37,468 nucleotides of DNA from the NCBI GenBank assembly GCA_002719775.1, contig PBEP01000016.1, forward strand, positions 1 to 37,468. The letters are read 5' to 3'. This DNA is from Chloroflexota bacterium (GTDB taxonomy: Bacteria > Chloroflexota > Dehalococcoidia > Lucifugimonadales > Australimonadaceae). This document shows positions 17,240-24,299 of the stretch, piece by piece (the stretch's first letter is position 1; every line of letters begins with the position of its first letter). A program made the position numbers and the translations under genes. The notes below the pieces were generated by a model. That model was not told where the DNA came from. It made no database searches and saw nothing but the letters and a program-made list of their open reading frames with translations.

Positions 17240-18364
17240 TCACCATACTTTGAGCATTGCATCGAAAACTTTCGCATAAACAGCTTTTGTGTCATATTTT
17301 CTTTGTTCAAAGTAAGATGCTAAAACCCTAGGAACAAATGCTTCAACCGCCTGAATAATGTTCATACCTTTACCATTCAGCACCTTATGTCCACTTAACC
17401 TTGCTTGTCGCAAAAATGCTGTCTCTAAGGGGCTATAAATTAAATCAAAATATGCTGCTCGAGCTCCATTTTTACGTACAGTACCAAGTGCAGCAACGTG
17501 GTTTTCTGAAATACCTGGGCGGGCAGACCAAAACCATTTATCATAGAAATCACCTTCTACAATATCCCCTTGGATTTCGATTCCTATTTCTCGAACTTCT
17601 GCGAGTGGGTTGTATGGTTCCAAGGATGTTAGGCTTCCGTCACTTATTTTCCTAATACCTGATTGACCAATAACAGAAGCGTTAATTATCAAGTCAATAT
17701 CACCAATAATGTCATTGATTTGATTTATTTCTATGAAATCTGATTCTGGGTGGATTTCTGAAATTGCAGCTACTAAATCTTTACCCTTTTCTATGGATCT
17801 ATTGGAGATCCATAGTCGACCTAGATTTTTCTGGGAAGCTAAAATAAAAGCAGTAGCCCTAGCCGCACCACCTGCTCCCAAAATCAAAACGTTAAATCCA
17901 TCAAGGCCATCTAAAAAAGGCGCTGAATTCCAAGGTAGCTTTTGAACCATTGAAGCCAATGCTCCTTCGGCATCGGTGTTATACCCAATTAATCTACCTT
18001 CGTTATCTTTTACAATTGTATTAACCGCACCTATTCTAGATGCCAAGGGGTCCAACTCATCCAAATAGTCCATCACCGAAACTTTATAAGGGACAGTAAC
18101 GTTACCTCCGATATAACTAGCCGTGCCCTTAAGTGCGCCCACTAAAGACTCTAAGTTTTCTACCTTTACGTCAAAGGGGAGGTATTTTGCATTGATACCC
18201 AGTTCCTTAAAGGCTGAGGTCCAAATTATTGGACTCTTAGCGTATTTAGACGGCTGGTCACCAATAATTCCACAAATAAAATCTAGCTCATCCAGACCTT
18301 GCTCGAACTGGTTACTAATACATTCTTGTATTAAATGAGTGCTCTTAGATTCCATTGAAGCCAT
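17240..18364 (-). CDS. Shikimate dehydrogenase-like (AroE family) oxidoreductase with insertion
   Basis: A 374-residue AroE homologue, about 90 residues longer than usual. Substrate-domain residues are mostly kept: NVTVPYK with catalytic Lys94, GAVNT (Asn115), GYNTD (Asp131) and GKGMNIIQA (Gln338). NADP-fold GAGGAARA spans 163-170. The pair of carboxylate-binding serines (HS-x-SP) reads YAKSP, so the first Ser is Ala42. An insert of roughly 50-60 residues (about 245-300) lies before FDLIYSPLETAFL, and there is an N-terminal extension of about 25. The start ATG overlaps the upstream TAA by 1 bp (TAATG). No aroB, aroD or aroA is nearby. Alternatively it could be the cell's only AroE; the extensions and context make a specialised role more likely. 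Confidence 0.82.
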   Translation of the reverse strand: MASMESKSTHLIQECISNQFEQGLDELDFICGIIGDQPSKYAKSPIIWTSAFKELGINAKYLPFDVKVENLESLVGALKGTASYIGGNVTVPYKVSVMDYLDELDPLASRIGAVNTIVKDNEGRLIGYNTDAEGALASMVQKLPWNSAPFLDGLDGFNVLILGAGGAARATAFILASQKNLGRLWISNRSIEKGKDLVAAISEIHPESDFIEINQINDIIGDIDLIINASVIGQSGIRKISDGSLTSLEPYNPLAEVREIGIEIQGDIVEGDFYDKWFWSARPGISENHVAALGTVRKNGARAAYFDLIYSPLETAFLRQARLSGHKVLNGKGMNIIQAVEAFVPRVLASYFEQRKYDTKAVYAKVFDAMLKVW

Positions 18365-19233
18365 TACATCTCTATTTCCATTACTGAAGCAATGTTTCTT
18401 AATTGTTTCATTAAATTATCGAAATCTTCAAAGCCTAGTGCTTGTAATGGATCAACAGCTGCCTGCTCTGGCACTGGATGTACATCCAGGATAATCCCAT
18501 CTGCACCAATAGCTAATGCTGCTCTAGCTACTGGTGCAACGTAAGCACGCTTAAAAGTCGCATGGCTGGGGTCGACAATTACGGGAAGGTGAGTCCATTC
18601 CTTAGCTGCCAGTACGGCTTCCAAGTCGACAATGAATCTTGAGGTAAGTTGATGTGTATGAGGAACTGTGATGCCTCTTTCACACAAAACAACGTTTGGA
18701 TTACCGTGGTACAAGATATATTCGGCAGCGCCCAACCAATCTCTCAATCCACAACCAAAGTGACGTTTTAATAAAACTGGAATTCCGCTTTTACCAAGCT
18801 CCTCGAGAAGAGGAAAGTTTTGCATATTCCTCGCTCCCACTTGCATCATGTCAGTGTACTGTGCAACCAATTCTATATCCCGTACGTCCAGAATCTCTGT
18901 AACTACAGGGAGTCCAGTTTTCTGTTTTGACTCAGCAAGGTACTTCAATCCTTCTTCTTCTAATTGGAACATTTTGTCATTGCGGTAAGGAAAAGTAAGG
19001 GGTTTAAAAGCCCCACCTCTAATCATGGAAGCTCCAGCTTCCTTTACTGAAGTGCCTGTTTCAAGCATCATTTCCCGACCTTCAATCGTGCAAGGTCCTG
19101 CAATAACTACAAATTTTCCTTCTGACAATTCAACGTCCCCAACATTGACAGTAGTGCTGATTTGATCGGGCTTTCTACCCACCAAAGGAATATTTGACTG
19201 AATATCTGCTTCTGTTACGTCTTTACTAGTCAT
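18364..19233 (-). CDS. DAHP synthase-like PEP aldolase with altered acceptor site
   Basis: A 289-residue protein of the AroF/KdsA-type DAHP synthase family: AGPCTIEG (Cys48 metal ligand), RGGAFKP, VVTEILD, QVGARNMQNF, LLKR, NPNVVLCERGI, DPSHAT (His224) and DVHP..EQA..D (Asp250, Asp261). PEP-binding motifs are intact. Acceptor motifs are not: KPRTS is KPLTF (77-81), KRG-x-S-x-T is KRHFGCG (156-162), RTFE is TVPH, and TRNTLD is TSRFIVD (197-203). The metal-ligand Glu of EVHP is Asp250. The family joins PEP to erythrose 4-phosphate; the changes predict another aldehyde. No ACT regulatory or chorismate mutase domain. It sits 1 bp from the AroE homologue and near NeuB/NeuA homologues, not with aromatic amino acid genes. 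Confidence 0.83.
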   Translation of the reverse strand: MTSKDVTEADIQSNIPLVGRKPDQISTTVNVGDVELSEGKFVVIAGPCTIEGREMMLETGTSVKEAGASMIRGGAFKPLTFPYRNDKMFQLEEEGLKYLAESKQKTGLPVVTEILDVRDIELVAQYTDMMQVGARNMQNFPLLEELGKSGIPVLLKRHFGCGLRDWLGAAEYILYHGNPNVVLCERGITVPHTHQLTSRFIVDLEAVLAAKEWTHLPVIVDPSHATFKRAYVAPVARAALAIGADGIILDVHPVPEQAAVDPLQALGFEDFDNLMKQLRNIASVMEIEM

Positions 19234-19238
19234 CTAAG

Positions 19239-20315
19239 TTAATCCGTTATTGGCGTCTGGTATAAGGACTCTTTTTCTTCATCTGTCCAGTTCATTTCTA
19301 TTGTCTTCCCTTCTAAAGCAGAGGCATAAATAGCCTCAATGATCTTAGCAAGTACTACTCCACTGCTTAATGAATCTGCACTTGTTCTTTTTCTATCCTT
19401 AACACAAGCTAGAAAGTGGTTAAGTTCAGAAGAGATCATTTGAACAGGATCAGCAGTTTTGTTGAGCGGAACTTCACTATCACCAAAGATAGGTTTCCAT
19501 GTATTGTCTATAAATTCCTGATGAACTCCATGGACTTTCATTTGGTCTATTTCAAAATCAAGTTCTACAGTTGCTTGTGAGCCACAAACAAAAATCTCCT
19601 TGGAAGTAAAAGCGTCAGGCACTACCTTGTCTCGCCACTTACCAGGTTGGATATAACCTGATTCTATCTTTGCAACTGTACCATCAGGGTATTGCAGCAT
19701 CACAACTGAAAAATCTTCTAATCCTCTTGAGAAATGATCCCTGGTGATTGCGAAAATTTTGTCTGGAACAGAACTCAAAAGCCAATTAAACAAATCAATG
19801 AAATGTATACCATCCGTATGGGTGACACCCACGTCGGTTCTGGCTCTTTTAAATCCCATGAAATTACCAGAAAGGTAGCGAATCTCTCCTAAGTTTCCAT
19901 TTTTAATCAGCGATCTTAATCTTGTAGCACCAGGGTGAAACCTATAGTAGTAGCCTACTTGAAGTATTTTCCCAGATTCTTGAAGAATTTTGGTAAGTTG
20001 AATCGCCTCATCTGAAGTCATGGTCATAGGTTTTTCTACGAAAACATCCTTACCTTTTGATATAGCCATTTCACATAACTCAAAATGATTGTGGGAGGGA
20101 GTGACTATATCTACTACGTCTACTAGGTCGATAAAATCATTAATGTCTGTAGCAATACGTTCTTTAGGGAAATTAAAATTTTTTGTTTCTGCATGGAGTA
20201 TAGGGTTTAAATCAGCTAGGTATAAATAATCACCCATACCCATCTGGTGCCATGCTTTGAGATGGTTTCTACCAAAGCCTCCTAAACCTACCTGGAGTAT
20301 TTTTGGAAGGCTCAT
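19239..20315 (-). CDS. Gfo/Idh/MocA-family sugar oxidoreductase
   Basis: A 358-residue NAD(P)-dependent oxidoreductase. The Rossmann motif GLGGFGRNH (10-18) and the family hallmark EKP (94-96, in VFVEKPMTM) are clear, followed by LQVGYYYRFHPG and THTDGIHFIDLFNWL in the C-terminal alpha/beta domain. Members oxidise or reduce hydroxyls of sugars, inositols or UDP-sugars. Its ATG overlaps the UDP-glucose-dehydrogenase-like stop by 4 bp, so it may act on the UDP-uronic acid, as the UDP-GlcNAcA 3-dehydrogenases WbpB/WlbA do. It also lies 5 bp before the DAHP-synthase-like gene and may feed that pathway instead. Substrate uncertain. Confidence 0.85.
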   Translation of the reverse strand: MSLPKILQVGLGGFGRNHLKAWHQMGMGDYLYLADLNPILHAETKNFNFPKERIATDINDFIDLVDVVDIVTPSHNHFELCEMAISKGKDVFVEKPMTMTSDEAIQLTKILQESGKILQVGYYYRFHPGATRLRSLIKNGNLGEIRYLSGNFMGFKRARTDVGVTHTDGIHFIDLFNWLLSSVPDKIFAITRDHFSRGLEDFSVVMLQYPDGTVAKIESGYIQPGKWRDKVVPDAFTSKEIFVCGSQATVELDFEIDQMKVHGVHQEFIDNTWKPIFGDSEVPLNKTADPVQMISSELNHFLACVKDRKRTSADSLSSGVVLAKIIEAIYASALEGKTIEMNWTDEEKESLYQTPITD

Positions 20316-21682
20316 AAACTTCCCTCATGTTTCTCTAAAATTGGATATCCCACTCCTGAATAACGAAACCCTAGTTGGTTCATCAATCTTGGGTCAAGAA
20401 GGTTACGCCCATCAACCATACATTTTTGTTTCATCACTCTTCCTATAGCTTCCCAGTCCAAATCAGAATATTGAGGCCAGTCAGTTAAAACCATCACTAA
20501 GTCTGCCCCAGAAGCAGCATCCGATTCATTCTCGTAGTATCTAAGATGTGGGATTATTTGTCGTGCATTTTCAATAGCAATAGGGTCATGTGCTGATAAA
20601 TCTGCACCCAGATCTAGCAGTTGCTGAATGATTCGAATTGATAGTGATGTCCGCACGTCATTGGTGCCTGGTTTGAAGGCCAAACCTAAAATTGCTATAG
20701 ATTTTCCTGCGATGGATCCATCAAGAGATTGAGCAACCCGAGCAACCATTTGTTGAATTTGGAAGTCATTTCTGTCTATTACTGCTCTCATGAAGCTTGG
20801 CTGGTAGCCTCGTTGAGCAGAAAAATGGATCAAGCCTCGTATATCTTTTTCAAGACATGGTCCACCAAACCCGATGCCAGGTTGAAAGTAATCCCATCCA
20901 ATTCTTTTGTCATACCCAAGGCCTTTTACCACTTCCTTGACATCTGCATCGACAATTTCGCAAATTCCTGCTATCTCATTGATGAAAGAGATCCTCGTAG
21001 CCAAATATGCGTTGGATGCATACTTAATCATCTGTGCAGCAGGAATCGAAGTTTCTATATAAGGTACTTCATGTGCTATATCTAGAATATTGTTGCCCTT
21101 TGATTCAACATCAATGAAGTCTGAATATAGAGTCCGCATAACCTCTCTTGCCTTTTCCGAATCAGTTCCAACCACAATTCGGTTAGGGAACATAAAATCT
21201 GCCAAACCCTGTCCTTCTCTCAAAAATTCAGGGTTCGCAACCACATCTGCGTGCAATCCCTGAGAGCTATGCTCTTCAATAATTTGATTGACCATTTCGA
21301 TTGTTCCAGCTGGAACTGTAGATTTAATAGCTATTACCGAGTATTGGTCTAAAGCTTCCGCTAGCAACCTAGCAGCTACTTTGACTTGTGACATATCAGT
21401 TCCGCCATCAAATAAGGATGGGCTACCAACAGCAACAAAAACAACCTCGGCGCCTTTTGCAGCGCTTTCAATATCGGTTGTGAAAGTTAGATTTCCCTCA
21501 CGTAAAGAATGACTTAAAGCTTCATCTAATCCATCTTCATGAACTGGACTTATGCCTTTAGAAAGGCTCAGCACCTTGGATTCATCAATATCAACTGCAT
21601 AGACCTGATGTCCCATCAGTGCGAACCCAACACTGGTAATGAGTCCAACATAACCACAACCACCGACGACTGCCAGTTTCAT
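20312..21682 (-). CDS. UDP-glucose 6-dehydrogenase family protein
   Basis: A 456-residue nucleotide-sugar dehydrogenase. It has the N-terminal VGGCGYVGL NAD motif, AVGSPS, STVPAGT, NPEFLREG (150-157, typical of UDP-glucose dehydrogenases) and catalytic Cys276 in GIGFGGPCLEKD. The usual GGSCFPKD is modified at three positions, and SIPAAQMIKYASNAYLA is the central helix. It should oxidise UDP-glucose or a relative to the UDP-uronic acid in the cytosol. A good RBS (AGGAG 8 nt before the ATG) and a TATAAT upstream suggest that this gene starts a transcript reading towards the left end of the window. The relaxed Cys motif leaves room for a different UDP-sugar. Confidence 0.88.
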   Translation of the reverse strand: MKLAVVGGCGYVGLITSVGFALMGHQVYAVDIDESKVLSLSKGISPVHEDGLDEALSHSLREGNLTFTTDIESAAKGAEVVFVAVGSPSLFDGGTDMSQVKVAARLLAEALDQYSVIAIKSTVPAGTIEMVNQIIEEHSSQGLHADVVANPEFLREGQGLADFMFPNRIVVGTDSEKAREVMRTLYSDFIDVESKGNNILDIAHEVPYIETSIPAAQMIKYASNAYLATRISFINEIAGICEIVDADVKEVVKGLGYDKRIGWDYFQPGIGFGGPCLEKDIRGLIHFSAQRGYQPSFMRAVIDRNDFQIQQMVARVAQSLDGSIAGKSIAILGLAFKPGTNDVRTSLSIRIIQQLLDLGADLSAHDPIAIENARQIIPHLRYYENESDAASGADLVMVLTDWPQYSDLDWEAIGRVMKQKCMVDGRNLLDPRLMNQLGFRYSGVGYPILEKHEGSL

Positions 21683-21728
21683 TAAAAACTCCTAATTCAA
21701 GAGCTGATACGAGTATCTATATATGTTC

Positions 21729-21734
21729 ATTATA
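21729..21734 (-). promoter_or_regulatory. Putative -10 box (TATAAT) upstream of UDP-glucose dehydrogenase-like gene
   Basis: A perfect TATAAT on the minus strand lies in the short gap between the O-antigen ligase gene and the dehydrogenase gene, about 46 nt from the ATG. No good -35 hexamer is seen at 16-18 nt, so the promoter would be weak or activator-dependent. It could drive the long downstream polysaccharide operon. Confidence 0.35.
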
Positions 21735-21758
21735 CCGATAACTGTTAGCACGGACTTG

Positions 21759-24041
21759 CTATTCTTTAGTGCCTTGAGTATTAGTGTGTCCAGGGGAAAC
21801 CACATTCCCTAGAATACTGATGGCGTACTCCCGGTTGCTTTTCTCTGATTGTGGTACTTGATCTGTTTTAAGCATCTCTGATATGGCTTGATCCATCATC
21901 CCTAAATCCCTGTATGCTATCGCTTTCATAAAGTGAATTGAACTAGGATTGTGCTTTTCCTTATAAGCAACGGCCTCGGCTTCTTCTAATGTTTCCAATG
22001 CAAGTTGGGGCTGATTGGCCAATACTTGTGTCCAAGCCAACGATCCCAATGCTTGCCACTGACCCGGCAAAAGTTCAACTAGGATATTAGCAATATGCGT
22101 GGCTTTTAAAACAGATGCTAAATTGTTTTCTGATCTGATTATTTCTCTAGAATACTCGGCATAGCGAGACCAAGCTCCTCTGTCTAAGGAGTTGTAGGCC
22201 AGAGCAATTTGTATTTCATTCTCAGCAGACTGTAATAAAGTTAATCTATTCTGGACATTAGCTTTACCTTGTGCTGCCATTCCTAGTTGAATGGCCTTCA
22301 TTGATCTAATGAGCACTACTTCGGGTTGCCAGGCTAAAGCACGATCGCTCAATGCAAACCCTTCTGCAATTTGTCCAGAGTCAAAGGCTTGTCGTGATTT
22401 CACGTCATAATGAAAGCCCATGACTGGTGAAAGTGTTGTTTGCCACCAGAAAACTATGAGGACCAAAGATGATAATGATGCCAGACCAGCTTTTGTCGCG
22501 AAATTGAAATTAATCTTGAGGGTTTTCGCTTGATCAAGCCTTCTTGATTTTTCTGCATCTGGAAATTGAATTATTCGAGCATGGTAATACATTCGCGAAA
22601 TTGCGACTAATAAACCCAATAAAACCCACATGAGCATAAAATCTGAAATCTGTCCCTTTCCAGTTAATTGCTCAGCAAATCTTGCCATTAAGCTTGCTGC
22701 TAGAGAAATCAAAATCAAATTAGACAAAGGGCCATCGGCAGATCCATTCAACAATTCACGCAAAGCCAAGATCGTGCCAAATAAAATCAGAGCATAAGCA
22801 ATGACTCCTAATAGGCCAATTTCAACTGCGGTATGCAACCAAAGATTATGACCATGTGCAACAAGGCTGCTTGTTGCTTTAGTTTCACCTATTAATGAGT
22901 AAGCGTAAGCAAAAACATCTGGCCCATAACCAATTAATGGTCTTATAAAACTCAAAGAAAGATCAGGCAATTCAGGGAATTCTCGCGTATCCACCCAAGG
23001 TGTTGAGGCAATAACTTTTAATGAAGTATTCCAAATCACGAACCTACTGCTCAAACCACCGCTTACAGTCTCTTCCACAATTCCAGACACTCGACCAGCT
23101 ACAGATGCACTATCCCCGTGTACTCCTTTAGCTGGCAACAAAGAACTGAGGAACGCTAATAATGTGGCCACAGCTAACACTACACACACCTGAGTGATTG
23201 CTTTTCGCGGTAAATATCGCAGTGCAAGTAAGATGAATATAAGCAAACCTAAGCCCAGCCCTACCCAAGGGCCCCTACTTAAAGTGAAAAGAAGTGCGGC
23301 AATTTGCGAAGTTAGGGCAAGTAATGTCACATAAAACGATGAGCCTACTCCGTTTTGCCTAAAGGAATGGAAGCAAAGACCTAAGGTCAAAGGAATACAC
23401 ATCACCAAAAATGCACCTGCGAAAATAGGATTCCCAAATGTGATTCTTACGCGCGTGTAATCAACTACAACTTGAGTGTTTGGGTCGTAATCAAAAGGGT
23501 TATATCCAAAATGTTCTCCAATTCCGTAGATTGAAACAATCGTTGCAACTCCACAGATTGCATAAAGAAGCCGCTTAATCTGGTCAAGTGTTTTTACGTA
23601 TATTGCTATTACAAAGAACAAAGTTATGTAACAAGCAGTTTGATAAAGAGCAAATGTATCCCAACCAGAGTCAACTCCCCAAACACTAACTTTTGGCACA
23701 GGTGACAGCGAGGCACTAATCACGTACGCAACAAAAAGTAGAAGAGTCCCTAAAATCACAATCTTTGCCGGTGAGGAGACCAAGTTACTAAATGAAGGGA
23801 TTTGAAACACATTATGTGGATTCTTATGCTTAATTAAGGCCCAATCCCATACCACTAAAGTTAGTAGAATCAAAACAATAGTTCGGAAAATAAATACTTT
23901 AGGTACCTGAATAAAACCCGTCACAATTGAATTTGGGGGGACAATTGTCAACGGAACTAGAACAATAGCTAAAAGCCATAACCATTCCATTGACGCTCTA
24001 ACTTTTAAGTTAGCTGCTAACGTATTCGTCGCCTTTTTCAT
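21759..24041 (-). CDS. O-antigen ligase/polymerase (Wzy_C family) with C-terminal helical-repeat domain
   Basis: A 760-residue polytopic membrane protein. About a dozen hydrophobic segments fill residues 15-490 and one more lies near 515-535. The Wzy_C core is marked by LFTLSRGPWVGLGLG and, in a large extracytoplasmic loop, VAHGHNLWLHTAVEIGLLG, which holds the conserved His-Asn of WaaL-type ligases. Residues from about 545 form a soluble region of TPR-like helical pairs (ALSDRALAWQPE, NSLDRGAWSRYAEY, ALETLEEAEAVAYKE). This architecture occurs in O-antigen ligases, polymerases and pilin glycosylases alike, so ligation or polymerisation cannot be separated here. ATG start 85 bp downstream of tRNA-Met on the same strand; they may share a transcript. 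Confidence 0.85.
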   Translation of the reverse strand: MKKATNTLAANLKVRASMEWLWLLAIVLVPLTIVPPNSIVTGFIQVPKVFIFRTIVLILLTLVVWDWALIKHKNPHNVFQIPSFSNLVSSPAKIVILGTLLLFVAYVISASLSPVPKVSVWGVDSGWDTFALYQTACYITLFFVIAIYVKTLDQIKRLLYAICGVATIVSIYGIGEHFGYNPFDYDPNTQVVVDYTRVRITFGNPIFAGAFLVMCIPLTLGLCFHSFRQNGVGSSFYVTLLALTSQIAALLFTLSRGPWVGLGLGLLIFILLALRYLPRKAITQVCVVLAVATLLAFLSSLLPAKGVHGDSASVAGRVSGIVEETVSGGLSSRFVIWNTSLKVIASTPWVDTREFPELPDLSLSFIRPLIGYGPDVFAYAYSLIGETKATSSLVAHGHNLWLHTAVEIGLLGVIAYALILFGTILALRELLNGSADGPLSNLILISLAASLMARFAEQLTGKGQISDFMLMWVLLGLLVAISRMYYHARIIQFPDAEKSRRLDQAKTLKINFNFATKAGLASLSSLVLIVFWWQTTLSPVMGFHYDVKSRQAFDSGQIAEGFALSDRALAWQPEVVLIRSMKAIQLGMAAQGKANVQNRLTLLQSAENEIQIALAYNSLDRGAWSRYAEYSREIIRSENNLASVLKATHIANILVELLPGQWQALGSLAWTQVLANQPQLALETLEEAEAVAYKEKHNPSSIHFMKAIAYRDLGMMDQAISEMLKTDQVPQSEKSNREYAISILGNVVSPGHTNTQGTKE

Positions 24042-24126
24042 TGATTACGGCGATCCTCTAAAGTTTTCTTATCGGCAATTAATTTCAAAATTGAAGTAAT
24101 TTGCTCCAAAATCATCAAGTCAACAA

Positions 24127-24201
24127 TGGTGGCAACGACAGGATTCGAACCTGTGACCTAGGCCTTATGAAGACCCCGCTCTGCCGCTGAGCTACGTTGC
24201 C
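24127..24201 (-). tRNA. tRNA-Met (anticodon CAT, elongator type)
   Basis: The minus strand gives a full cloverleaf. The acceptor GGCAACG (24201-24195) pairs with CGTTGCC, the D arm is GCTCAGCGGCAGAGC, and the anticodon arm GGGTC-TTCATAA-GGCCT carries CAT. The T arm is ACAGG-TTCGAAT-CCTGT. Discriminator A plus an encoded CCA follow. The paired G1-C72 end excludes the bacterial initiator (unpaired position 1-72). The body resembles elongator tRNA-Met more than the CAT-containing tRNA-Ile2. Confidence 0.93.
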
Positions 24202-24219
24202 CAAATATTAAACTCTTTA

Positions 24220-24248
24220 AGCATAGGGATCAGGTTCTATGGGGTCAA
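24220..24248 (-). promoter_or_regulatory. Sigma70-type promoter for tRNA-Met (and possibly the glycan locus)
   Basis: The minus strand reads TTGACC (24248-24243), a 17-nt spacer and TATGCT (24225-24220). Transcription would start about 10-15 nt before the 5' end of the tRNA. The same hexamers with the same spacing occur upstream of the amidase unit at 25766-25794. Confidence 0.65.
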
Positions 24249-24299
24249 CGATATCTCGATTAGATCTAGTGCAATCAATAAAACCTCTCAACCCAATAT

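Noticed and set aside
24127-24201. Initiator tRNA-fMet or tRNA-Ile2
   Set aside because: The first base pair is G-C rather than unpaired as in the initiator, and the anticodon arm and body resemble elongator Met more than Ile2.
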